Shown here piece after piece: positions 1 through 6,477 of a stretch of 17,326 nt of DNA. The notes under the pieces are model-generated. The model was not told the DNA's origin, made no database searches, and was given only the letters and a program-made list of their open reading frames with translations. The first letter of the stretch is position 1. Each line of letters starts with the position of its first letter. Source of the DNA: Lachnospiraceae bacterium UBA3310 (GTDB lineage Bacteria > Bacillota > Clostridia > Lachnospirales > Lachnospiraceae); assembly GCA_002361355.1 (NCBI GenBank), contig DESQ01000010.1, forward strand, positions 62,933 to 80,258, given 5' to 3'. Both the position numbers and the translations under genes were made by a program.

Positions 1-661
1 CTGGATGATCGAGCCGGAGATGGCTTTTGCGGATCTGACGGACGATATGATGGTGGCGGAGGCAATGTTAAAGCATGTGATCCGCTATGTGTTGGAAAAC
101 GCGCCAGAGGAGATGAATTTCTTTAATCAGTTTGTGGACAAGGGTCTGATTGAGCGTCTGAATCATGTGTTGAATGCCGACTTTGCCCATGTGACCTACA
201 CGGACGCCATCGAGATTTTAAAGAAGCACAATGACAGTTTTGAATACAAAGTGGAGTGGGGCTGCGATCTGCAGACGGAGCATGAGAGGTTCCTGACGGA
301 GCAGGAGTTCAAGCGACCTGTATTTGTGACGGACTATCCGAAGGAGATCAAGGCTTTCTATATGAAATTAAACGAGGACGGTAAGACGGTGGCGGCGATG
401 GATTGCCTGGTGCCGGGCATCGGCGAGATTATCGGTGGCAGCCAGAGAGAGGATAATCTGGAACTTCTCACGCGCAGAATGGAGGAACTGGGGTTGAACA
501 AAGAGGATTATCAGTTCTATCTGGATCTTCGCAAGTACGGTTCTGCCAGACATGCGGGATTTGGACTTGGTTTTGAGCGCTGTGTGATGTATCTGACAGG
601 AATGGGCAACATCCGTGACGTGATTCCTTTCCCAAGAACAGTAAATAATTGTGAACTGTAA
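1..661 (+). CDS. asnS: asparagine--tRNA ligase, C-terminal part (5' truncated by window)
   Basis: This is the catalytic C-terminal part of a class II aminoacyl-tRNA synthetase that charges tRNA-Asn in the cytoplasm. The frame is already open at the left edge (codon TGG at 2-4), so the gene starts outside the window and about 219 residues are seen. The stretch beginning WMIEPEMAFADL is typical of AsnS. The PGIGEIIGGSQRED segment and the final GFGLGFERCVMYLTG followed by NIRDVIPFPRT are class II motif 3, with its ATP-binding arginine, and the AsnS/AspS C-terminal signature. AsnS is preferred to AspS because the protein ends directly after FPRT with a short tail and lacks the extra GAD-type domain of bacterial AspS. 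The stop codon is at 659-661, and the next gene starts 15 bases later, so they could be co-transcribed. The visible part looks intact. Confidence 0.95.
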   Translation, partial: WMIEPEMAFADLTDDMMVAEAMLKHVIRYVLENAPEEMNFFNQFVDKGLIERLNHVLNADFAHVTYTDAIEILKKHNDSFEYKVEWGCDLQTEHERFLTEQEFKRPVFVTDYPKEIKAFYMKLNEDGKTVAAMDCLVPGIGEIIGGSQREDNLELLTRRMEELGLNKEDYQFYLDLRKYGSARHAGFGLGFERCVMYLTGMGNIRDVIPFPRTVNNCEL

Positions 662-676
662 AATAAAGAGATACTT

Positions 677-1900
677 ATGAAGAGACATTATAAAAGACGG
701 CTGTACGCGACTTTATTTTTCATATTGTGCTTGTCAGTGGTAGAACCGATTTCGGCTACCACTATTTCTGATCTGCAGGAAGATGTCAAAAAGAACCAGT
801 CCCAGTTAAAGGGTGCCCAGCAGAAGATTTCCGACGCGCAGGAAGCGCAGGAGGGCGTGGGGGAAGAGATTGACCAGATGGATGCGGAACTGGTGAATCT
901 GCTTACGGATATTGATCTGATTGAGGACGCCATTGAGGAGAAGGAGGAGGAGATCGCCGCGACACAGGTGGAGTATGATGCGGCTGTGGCGGAGAAGGAT
1001 GAGCAGTATGAATCCATGAAAATCAGGATTCAGTTCATGTACGAGAAGGGAGATTCCTCCTATTTGCACATGTTTTTCGGTTCGGGAAATATGGGCGACA
1101 TGGTGAACAAAGCGAATTATGTGGAAGAACTCTACGATTATGACCGAAAGCTGCTCGGCGAGTACGAGGATACGGTGCATCGGGTGGAGGAGTTACAGGA
1201 CAGGCTGGAGGAGGATAAGTCTGAGCTGGAAACTTCCAAAACGGAATTGCAGGAGGGGCAGGAATATCTGGAGGAGATGCTTGCCCAGAAGAGGACAGAA
1301 TATGAAAATTACAGCGTAATGCTCACCAAGGCAAAGCAGGAAGCGGCGGTCTACACGGCAAAAATCAAGCAGGAAACGGCACAGATTAAAAAGCTGGAGG
1401 AGGAAGAGCGCAAGCGCAGGGAAGAAGAGGAGAGAAAGCGAAAAGAAGAGGAAGAACGGCTCAGAAGAGAACAGGAGGCTCTGAGTGCCAGTCAGGACGA
1501 CGATGGTTCTGACGGCGAGGAGGAAGAAGCGCCGAAAGCTGTCGTTTCCGGAGGGAGCGGCAAGGGGGCGGATATTGCAAAATTTGCCTGTCAATATATC
1601 GGCAACCCCTATGTGGCGGGCGGCACCAGTCTGACTAACGGGGCGGACTGCTCCGGGTTTGTGATGGCGGTCTACCAAAACTTCGGTATTTCCCTGCCGA
1701 GAAGTTCCTACGCGCAGTCCGGTGTTGGCAGGGGCGTGTCCTACTCTGAGGCCCAACCGGGAGACATCATTTATTATGGCGGACATGTGGGCATCTACAT
1801 AGGAAACGGACAGATTGTTCATGCCAGCACGGAGCGGACGGGAATTAAGATCACTTCCGCCACTTACCGGAGTATTATCTCGGTGAGAAGAATCGTGTAG
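677..1900 (+). CDS. secreted coiled-coil NlpC/P60 peptidoglycan endopeptidase (PcsB-like)
   Basis: A predicted exported cell-wall hydrolase of 407 residues. Residues 1-27 form a signal peptide: basic MKRHYKRR, a hydrophobic core, then a likely cut after PISA. Residues 30-265 are a long, very acidic coiled coil of the PcsB/CwlO type; the part near 113-165 (IQFMYEKGDSSYLHMFFGSG) resembles the hinge of that domain. It ends in a run of Glu/Arg/Lys repeats (240-266). A low-complexity acidic linker (271-285) leads to an NlpC/P60 domain (about 296-407) with a complete catalytic set: Cys325 in ADCSGF, His370 in YGGHVGIYIG and His382 in VHAS. Such enzymes usually cut the stem peptide between D-gamma-Glu and the diamino acid, and the coiled coil often keeps them inactive until FtsEX-type activation; both are family knowledge. 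The ribosome site (AAAGAG at 664-669) is weak. The terminator-like hairpin at 1980-2017 may end its transcript. Confidence 0.9.
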   Translation: MKRHYKRRLYATLFFILCLSVVEPISATTISDLQEDVKKNQSQLKGAQQKISDAQEAQEGVGEEIDQMDAELVNLLTDIDLIEDAIEEKEEEIAATQVEYDAAVAEKDEQYESMKIRIQFMYEKGDSSYLHMFFGSGNMGDMVNKANYVEELYDYDRKLLGEYEDTVHRVEELQDRLEEDKSELETSKTELQEGQEYLEEMLAQKRTEYENYSVMLTKAKQEAAVYTAKIKQETAQIKKLEEEERKRREEEERKRKEEEERLRREQEALSASQDDDGSDGEEEEAPKAVVSGGSGKGADIAKFACQYIGNPYVAGGTSLTNGADCSGFVMAVYQNFGISLPRSSYAQSGVGRGVSYSEAQPGDIIYYGGHVGIYIGNGQIVHASTERTGIKITSATYRSIISVRRIV

Positions 1901-1907
1901 GAAGCGC

Positions 1908-1936
1908 TTGCGCGAAGAAAAGAAATAAGATAAAAT
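1908..1936 (+). promoter_or_regulatory. candidate sigma-A promoter of the lar leader
   Basis: TTGCGC (1908-1913), a 17-base spacer, and TAAAAT (1931-1936), just after the preceding stop codon. The -10 matches five of six consensus bases and the -35 matches three, so this is moderate. No comparable promoter was seen between the downstream hairpin and larE, which makes this the best candidate for the lar transcript. It would give a leader of roughly 130 bases. Confidence 0.4.
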
Positions 1937-1964
1937 AGACACAATCCGGCAGGAAGCCGATATC

Positions 1965-2027
1965 ATGTATACACAGGAAGGTATACGATTCCCCACAGGG
2001 GAATGGTATGCCTTTTTGCGCGTATAA
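1965..2027 (+). CDS. putative 20-residue leader peptide upstream of larE
   Basis: A short ORF: ATG at 1965, 20 codons, TAA at 2025-2027. It has a ribosome site (AGGAAG, 1951-1956) eight bases before the start. The peptide begins MYTQEG and contains RFPTGEWYAF. The terminator-like hairpin of the same leader (1980-2012) lies wholly inside the ORF, so a translating ribosome would melt it; this is the layout of translation-coupled attenuation. The codons 1991-2003 are identical in sequence to larE codons for the conserved PTGE motif. I know no family for this peptide. It may be chance, since the ORF is short; the ribosome site and the position are the support. Confidence 0.35.
   Translation: MYTQEGIRFPTGEWYAFLRV
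1967..1986 (+). promoter_or_regulatory. alternative (antiterminator-like) hairpin in lar leader
   Basis: GTATAC at 1967-1972 can pair with GTATAC at 1981-1986 around an eight-base loop. The second arm is also part of the left arm of the terminator-like hairpin, so the outer part of that stem and this hairpin exclude each other. The pairing is short (six bp, A/T-rich) and the inner seven bp of the other stem could still form, so a switch is plausible but not shown. Confidence 0.25.
1980..2017 (+). terminator. terminator-like hairpin in lar leader (possible attenuator)
   Basis: GGTATAC (1980-1986) pairs with GTATGCC (2006-2012), with one G-T wobble. ATTCCCC (1988-1994) pairs with GGGGAAT (1998-2004), with loop ACA and a single G/G mismatch between the two stem halves. 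Five T follow directly (2013-2017). The 14-bp stem and T-run fit an intrinsic terminator on the plus strand, though the T-run is short and followed by GCGCG. It could simply end transcription of the wall hydrolase gene. Because the only promoter candidate found for larE lies upstream of it, it may instead be a conditional terminator of the lar operon. Confidence 0.6.
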
Positions 2028-2053
2028 GGGGCATTTCGAGTCTGCTTATACGC
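2020..2053 (+). promoter_or_regulatory. perfect 9-bp inverted repeat before larE (NikR-like operator or RNA hairpin)
   Basis: GCGTATAAG (2020-2028) and CTTATACGC (2045-2053) are exact reverse complements separated by 16 bases. It ends 11 bases before the larE ribosome site. As DNA it resembles the E. coli NikR operator, recalled as GTATGA-N16-TCATAC; here the core is GTATAA-N18-TTATAC, so half-site spacing differs by two bases. As RNA it would be a hairpin close to the larE ribosome site. No regulator gene lies nearby to decide between these. Confidence 0.4.
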
Positions 2054-2074
2054 ATAGATGGAACGGAGGGAAAA

Positions 2075-2821
2075 ATGAAACTATCCGATTTTTTTATTAA
2101 AAATCCAAAGGCCGCGATCGCCTTTTCGGGCGGCGTGGACTCAGCCTATCTGTTGTACGCGGCGAAGGCGGCGGGCGCGGATGTGTGTGCCTACTATGTG
2201 AAAAGCGTATTCCAGCCACAGTTTGAGCTGGAGGATGCCAAACGGCTTGCCGGGCAGTTGGGGGCGGATATGCGGATTCTGGAAGCGGATGTTCTCGCCT
2301 CGCAGACGGTGGCGGATAACCCGGACGATCGCTGTTATCACTGCAAAAAGCTGATTTTTCATACCATTGCCGGGGCGGCGTTGGAAGACGGGTATACGCT
2401 TTTGCTGGACGGCACAAACGCTTCCGATGAGGAGGGAGACCGGCCGGGTATGCGGGCGCTTAAGGAACTTTCTGTGCGCTCTCCGCTCAGGGAGTGTGGT
2501 TTGACAAAGAAGGAAATCCGCAGTTTGTCGAAAGAGGCAGGGCTTTTTACCTGGGACAAACCGGCCTACGCCTGTCTGGCAACCCGGATCCCCACAGGGG
2601 AACGGATTACGGAGGAAAAGCTGGCGGCAACCGAGGCTGCAGAGGACTATCTGTTTTCCTTGGGATTTACGGATTTCAGGGTACGGCGGTTCGGGGAGGC
2701 GGCGAGACTGCAGTTTCCGGCGGAGCAGCTTGGGAAGGTTTTGGAGAAGCGGGAAGAGATTGCAGCGGAATTGGGACAATACTATAAAGCGGTTTTACTG
2801 GATATGGAGGCGAGAGGATGA
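2075..2821 (+). CDS. larE: ATP-dependent sulfur transferase LarE (nickel-pincer cofactor synthesis), three-cysteine type
   Basis: LarE adenylates the carboxylates of pyridinium-3,5-biscarboxylic acid mononucleotide and replaces them with thiocarboxylates, the sulfur ligands for nickel in the LarA cofactor. The 248-residue protein has the PP-loop SGGVDS (18-23), the GTNASDEEGDRPG segment (113-125) and the family motif ACLATRIPTGER (166-177). Cys167 matches the sacrificial cysteine of Lactobacillus plantarum LarE (Cys176, from memory). It also has a CxxC pair, Cys87 and Cys90 (DRCYHCKK), which I recall as absent from the Lactobacillus protein; members with three cysteines are reported to bind a [4Fe-4S] cluster and use sulfur catalytically. 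The frame is open back to ATG 2003, but ATG 2075 is chosen: GGAGGG (2065-2070) sits just before it and the protein then starts like its family. Its TGA overlaps the larB ATG (ATGA), implying translational coupling. Confidence 0.93.
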   Translation: MKLSDFFIKNPKAAIAFSGGVDSAYLLYAAKAAGADVCAYYVKSVFQPQFELEDAKRLAGQLGADMRILEADVLASQTVADNPDDRCYHCKKLIFHTIAGAALEDGYTLLLDGTNASDEEGDRPGMRALKELSVRSPLRECGLTKKEIRSLSKEAGLFTWDKPAYACLATRIPTGERITEEKLAATEAAEDYLFSLGFTDFRVRRFGEAARLQFPAEQLGKVLEKREEIAAELGQYYKAVLLDMEARG

Positions 2822-3570
2822 GCGATTACAAAGAGATATTGGAGCAGGTGAGAGACGGGGCGCTCTCCGTGGAGGATGCGCTTCTTGCCATCAAGAGAAA
2901 GCCCTTTGAGGATATCGGTTACGCGAAGGTGGATCTGCACAGGGAGGTCAGGCAGGGTGCGCCGGAGGTCATTTTCGGGGCGGGGAAAAAGGCGTCGCAG
3001 ATTGCAGGTATCATTGACAGCATGAGAAAGAACGGGCAGGAGACAATTTTGATCACCAGACTTTCCAAAAAGAAGGCGAAGAAGGTAAAAAAGAGCCAGA
3101 AACTGACTTATTATGAAGAGGCAAGAATCGGCGTCGTCGGTGAAATGCCGAAACCTGACGGCATCGGGAAGATCGTGGTTGCCACCGGCGGAACTTCGGA
3201 TATTCCTGTGGCGGAGGAGGCGGCGATTACCGCCCAGGTACACGGAAATGAGGTGGTGCGGCTCTACGATGTGGGCGTGGCAGGCCTGCACAGACTGTTG
3301 TCCCATATGGATGAGATTATGGATGCTTCGGTGATTATCGCCATCGCGGGCATGGAGGGGGCGCTTGCCAGCGTGATCGGAGGCCTGGCGGACTGTCCGG
3401 TGATTGCGGTGCCTACCAGCGTAGGTTACGGCGCGTCCATGAACGGTGTTTCGGCGCTTTTGTCCATGCTGAACTCCTGTGCAAGCGGCGTGTCCGTGGT
3501 AAATATCGACAATGGATTCGGGGCCGGGTATCTGGCAAGCATGGTAAACCGTGCGAAAAGAACTTCATAA
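2818..3570 (+). CDS. larB: LarB, pyridinium-3,5-biscarboxylic acid mononucleotide synthase
   Basis: LarB carboxylates and hydrolyses nicotinic acid adenine dinucleotide to give pyridinium-3,5-biscarboxylic acid mononucleotide, the first step of nickel-pincer nucleotide synthesis. The 250-residue protein has the usual family length. An N-terminal helical part (EDALLAIKRKPFEDIGYAKVD) precedes a PurE-like domain from about residue 85. Visible family motifs are DLHREVRQGAPEVIFGAGK (40-58), VATGGTSDIPVAEEAA, LYDVGVAGLHRL, AGMEGALASVIGGL, AVPTSVGYGAS and the near-terminal NIDNGFGAGY. The start ATG overlaps the larE stop by four bases, so the two are very likely made together. After the stop there is a 108-base gap before larC with strong dyads, unlike the otherwise overlapping genes of this operon. 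Confidence 0.95.
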   Translation: MSDYKEILEQVRDGALSVEDALLAIKRKPFEDIGYAKVDLHREVRQGAPEVIFGAGKKASQIAGIIDSMRKNGQETILITRLSKKKAKKVKKSQKLTYYEEARIGVVGEMPKPDGIGKIVVATGGTSDIPVAEEAAITAQVHGNEVVRLYDVGVAGLHRLLSHMDEIMDASVIIAIAGMEGALASVIGGLADCPVIAVPTSVGYGASMNGVSALLSMLNSCASGVSVVNIDNGFGAGYLASMVNRAKRTS

Positions 3571-3643
3571 CGCTCATGCCAATGGGCATTTCGCGAAGAA
3601 GTTCTAAGTTTCGCACCAGAGAATGCTAAAATGCAGCATTCTC
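3553..3643 (+). promoter_or_regulatory. structured spacer between larB and larC
   Basis: Two consecutive potential RNA structures. First, GCGAAA (3553-3558) with TTTCGC (3609-3614), continued by AGAACTTC (3559-3566) with GAAGTTCT (3598-3605) after a three-base bulge, enclosing a small ATGCC/GGCAT hairpin (3576-3580, 3585-3589). Second, GAGAATGCT (3619-3627) with AGCATTCTC (3635-3643), a perfect nine-bp stem. The first begins inside the larB coding end. There is no T-run after either, so they are not intrinsic terminators. They could be a processing or stability element setting larC output, or a regulatory RNA. The function is unknown to me. Confidence 0.45.
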
Positions 3644-3678
3644 CGCAGTGCATGAAAAGGCAATAGAAAGGACAGAGT

Positions 3679-4890
3679 ATGAAAACTTTATATTTAGACT
3701 GTAGTATGGGTGCGGCGGGGGATATGCTGACCGCTGCGCTGTTGGAACTTTTGCCGGAGCGGGAAAAGATAGTGGAGGAATTGAATGGTCTTGGCATTCC
3801 CGGGGTGGAATACGTTTGTGAGGCGGCGAGCAAGTGCGGTATCGGCGGGACGCATATCTCGGTGAAAGTCCACGGGGAGGAAGAGTCGGAGGAGATGCAC
3901 CACGGCGGGCACGATCATGGGCATGAACACGATCATGAGCAGCATCATCACCATCATCACAGTGGGATGCATGAGATCGGGCACATAGTAGCAAAGCTTC
4001 CAGTTTCGGAAAGAATCCGGAAGGATATTCTGGCGGTGTTTGGATTGATTGCGGAGGCGGAGAGTCATGTGCACGGCGTACCGGTCACGGAGATTCATTT
4101 TCATGAGGTGGGAACCATGGATGCGGTGGCGGATATCGCGGCGGTCTGTATCCTGATGGACAGACTGGCGCCGGATCAGGTCATTGTCTCTCCGGTGCAT
4201 GTGGGGAGCGGACAGGTGAAGTGTGCCCATGGGATTCTGCCTGTTCCCGCACCGGCCACAGCGTATATTTTGAAGGAGACGCCGATTTACGGCGGGCAGA
4301 TCCGGGGAGAACTGTGTACGCCCACGGGGGCGGCGCTGTTAAAGTACTTTGCCAGCCGTTTTGGGGAAATGCCCGTGATGCGCACATCCGTCATCGGCTA
4401 TGGCATGGGCAAGAAAGATTTCCCGGCGGCAAACTGTGTGCGAGCCCTTTTGGGAGAGACGCAAGAGGCGGGAGACACGGTGGCGGAGCTTTCCTGCAAT
4501 GTGGACGATATGACTGCGGAAGCGGTGGGTTATGCCATGGAGATATTTTTTGCGGCAGGCGCGCTGGAAGTGTACACGACTCCGGCGGGGATGAAGAAAT
4601 CAAGACCGGGCATAGTTCTGCATGTCATGTGCCGGGAGGATAAGAAGGATGAGATGGCGGCACTGATGTTTAAGCACACCACAACCATCGGCATCAGAGA
4701 GGCTGTTTCCAAAAGGTATACGCTGAAACGTTCTGTGGAGACAGTGCAGACGCCTTTCGGGGAAATCCGGAAAAAGATTTCTTCCGGTTACGGTGTGACG
4801 AGAGAGAAATATGAGTATGAGGATCTGACGCGTATCGCTGCGGAGAGAGACATGTCAATGCAGGAGATTTTGGAGTCGCTTGGGAAGTGA
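3679..4890 (+). CDS. larC: LarC, nickel insertion enzyme (full-length, with His-rich segment)
   Basis: LarC is the CTP-dependent nickel cyclometallase that inserts Ni into pyridinium-3,5-bisthiocarboxylic acid mononucleotide. At 403 residues it is a single uninterrupted ORF; in Lactobacillus plantarum the product is split into larC1 and larC2 joined by programmed frameshifting, which is not needed here. The N-terminus MKTLYLDCSMGAAGDM is typical. Residues 74-102 carry 15 or so histidines (HHGGHDHGHEHDH, then six consecutive His), probably a nickel-holding segment. The conserved block VHGVPVTEIHFHEVGTMDAVADI spans 131-153. The C-terminal domain includes NVDDMTAEAVGYAME, the GMKKSRPG segment and a terminal YEDLTRIA. 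The ribosome site is AAAGGA (3667-3672). The stop overlaps the downstream gene's earliest starts, coupling it to the transporter. Confidence 0.95.
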   Translation: MKTLYLDCSMGAAGDMLTAALLELLPEREKIVEELNGLGIPGVEYVCEAASKCGIGGTHISVKVHGEEESEEMHHGGHDHGHEHDHEQHHHHHHSGMHEIGHIVAKLPVSERIRKDILAVFGLIAEAESHVHGVPVTEIHFHEVGTMDAVADIAAVCILMDRLAPDQVIVSPVHVGSGQVKCAHGILPVPAPATAYILKETPIYGGQIRGELCTPTGAALLKYFASRFGEMPVMRTSVIGYGMGKKDFPAANCVRALLGETQEAGDTVAELSCNVDDMTAEAVGYAMEIFFAAGALEVYTTPAGMKKSRPGIVLHVMCREDKKDEMAALMFKHTTTIGIREAVSKRYTLKRSVETVQTPFGEIRKKISSGYGVTREKYEYEDLTRIAAERDMSMQEILESLGK

Positions 4891-4901
4891 TGAGGTTTGG
4901 C

Positions 4902-6473
4902 ATGAAAAGAAAACATCATAGACAAAAAGGCATATGGATGCTGGGAGCGGCGGCGATGATTCTGTGTACGGCATGTGGCGAAGGAGGCGGGGCGCAGACG
5001 GACGGTGGGCAGGCGGATCCGGTTACTCTGGTCTATGCCAGCAATGACTATACCCGCATCAATCCTGCCATGGATGAGCACGGTGAAATCAATCTTCTGC
5101 TTTTTGACGGCCTTACAGCGCACGACGGCGAAAATGAGATAGTGCCCGCATTGGCAAAAAGCTGGGAAGTGGATGAGACTTCCTGTACCTATACCTTTCA
5201 TCTGGAGGAAGGGGTCAGGTGGCATGACGGCGAGCCTTTCACGGCGGAGGACGTGAAATTTACGATTGAGGCGATTATGAACCCTGAAAACGGGTCTGAG
5301 AATGCGCCCAATTATGAGGATGTGGAGAAGATCACGGTTGTGGACGATGAGACGGTCATTTTCCGTCTGGCGGCGCCCAATGCGGCTTTTCTGGATTATA
5401 TGACGATGGCGGTTTTGCCCAAACATCTGCTGGAGGGAGAGAACATGCAGGAGGCGTCCTTTTTCCGTGCGCCTGTAGGGACGGGGCCTTACAAACTGGA
5501 GAGTTGGGACGCGGGGCAGGCGATTGTTATGGTCAGGAATGACGATTATTTTCGGGGCGCGCCCCACATCGAGCGGGTGATTTTCAAGATTGTCACGGAC
5601 GACAATGCGAAGGCTTTGCAGATGGAGGCAGGAGAACTGGATCTGGCGCTTCTTACGCCGAAGGCGGCACAGTCTTTTGCAGATCGGGAGGGGTATGTGT
5701 GTTATGATATGAAAACTTCCGATTACCGGGGCATTCTGTTTAATTTTCATCATCCATTCTGGCAGAAAAACAGAGATATCATACCGGCGGTCTGCTGCGC
5801 CATTGACAGACAGGCTATCATAGACGCAGTGATTCTGGGGCAGGGGATGCCTGCCTACGGGCCTTTGCAGCGCAATGTTTATAACAATGAAGACGTGGAA
5901 CATTATGATTATAATCCACAAAAAGCCAGAGAGATATTAGAAGCCGCCGGATGTGTCATGGGTGACGACGGGGTTTTTGAAAGGGACGGGGAAAAACTTT
6001 CCTTTGTGATCAGCGTTGGCGCAGGCGACCAGGTGCGCGTGGATATGGCCCAGGCGGCGGCACAGCAGATCAGTCAGGCCGGGATCGGGTGTAAGGTGGA
6101 AATTCCCACACAGATAGACTGGGAAAACCAGATGGCATATCTGATCGGCTGGGGAAGCCCCTTTGACGCGGATGACCATACCTATAAAGTATTCGGCACG
6201 GGCAAAGGCGCAAATTACAGCGGCTATTCCAATCCGGCGGTGGATCGCTATCTGCTGGAGGCCAGACAGTCCGATGATCCGGAAGTGAGAGCGGCGGCGT
6301 ACGACCGGTTTCAGGAAGAACTGGCGAAGGATCCTGCCTACGCTTTTATCTGCTATATTGATGCAAACTATGTGGCGGACGCTTCGATTCACGGCATTTC
6401 TCCGGACACGGTAATGGGACATCATGGCGTGGGTATTTTCTGGAACATTGAGGACTGGACTATGGGAGGTTAG
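4902..6473 (+). CDS. family 5 extracellular solute-binding protein (NikA/OppA type), probably nickel-complex binding
   Basis: Ligand-capturing lipoprotein or secreted subunit of the ABC importer encoded next. About 523 residues, normal for the SBP family 5 (peptide, nickel, opine). The N-terminus has basic residues, a hydrophobic stretch (MLGAAAMILCTAC) and a possible lipidated Cys, though the Cys at -3 makes the lipobox imperfect. Family marks include CTYTFHLEEGVRWHDGEPFTAEDVKFT, the GTGPYKLESWD segment and DYFRGAPHIERVIFKI. Three starts are possible: GTG 4887, ATG 4890 (overlapping the larC stop) and ATG 4902; 4902 is preferred because GATGAGG lies six bases before it. Nickel or a nickel chelate is inferred as substrate from its position directly behind larEBC; the sequence alone would also allow peptides. 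No NikA-specific ligand residue could be checked. Confidence 0.85.
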   Translation: MKRKHHRQKGIWMLGAAAMILCTACGEGGGAQTDGGQADPVTLVYASNDYTRINPAMDEHGEINLLLFDGLTAHDGENEIVPALAKSWEVDETSCTYTFHLEEGVRWHDGEPFTAEDVKFTIEAIMNPENGSENAPNYEDVEKITVVDDETVIFRLAAPNAAFLDYMTMAVLPKHLLEGENMQEASFFRAPVGTGPYKLESWDAGQAIVMVRNDDYFRGAPHIERVIFKIVTDDNAKALQMEAGELDLALLTPKAAQSFADREGYVCYDMKTSDYRGILFNFHHPFWQKNRDIIPAVCCAIDRQAIIDAVILGQGMPAYGPLQRNVYNNEDVEHYDYNPQKAREILEAAGCVMGDDGVFERDGEKLSFVISVGAGDQVRVDMAQAAAQQISQAGIGCKVEIPTQIDWENQMAYLIGWGSPFDADDHTYKVFGTGKGANYSGYSNPAVDRYLLEARQSDDPEVRAAAYDRFQEELAKDPAYAFICYIDANYVADASIHGISPDTVMGHHGVGIFWNIEDWTMGG

Positions 6474-6477
6474 CGTA

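Noticed and set aside
1193..1996. Minus-strand frame opposite the wall hydrolase gene
   Set aside because: The Leu/Phe-rich reading is the antisense of the Glu/Lys-rich coiled coil.
2003..2074. Upstream extension of LarE to ATG 2003
   Set aside because: That start lies within the hairpin, has no good ribosome site, and adds 24 residues not typical of the family; GGAGGG just before ATG 2075 decides.
3904..3965. CAT/CAC-rich run as a possible tandem repeat array
   Set aside because: It is coding sequence for the His-rich LarC segment, without regular repeat units; not a CRISPR or satellite.
3694..4230. Minus-strand frame across larC
   Set aside because: Its Met-rich stretch is only the antisense of the His codons; larC is well supported on the plus strand.
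4788..5921. Long minus-strand frame (377 codons) opposite the binding-protein gene
   Set aside because: The plus strand encodes a clear family 5 binding protein; the minus-strand product has no recognisable domain and no ribosome site, so it is a shadow of biased codon use.
6424..6477. ATG 6424 as start of the importer ATPase
   Set aside because: It would overlap the binding protein by 50 bases, without ribosome site; GTG 6478 is well placed after GGGAGGT.
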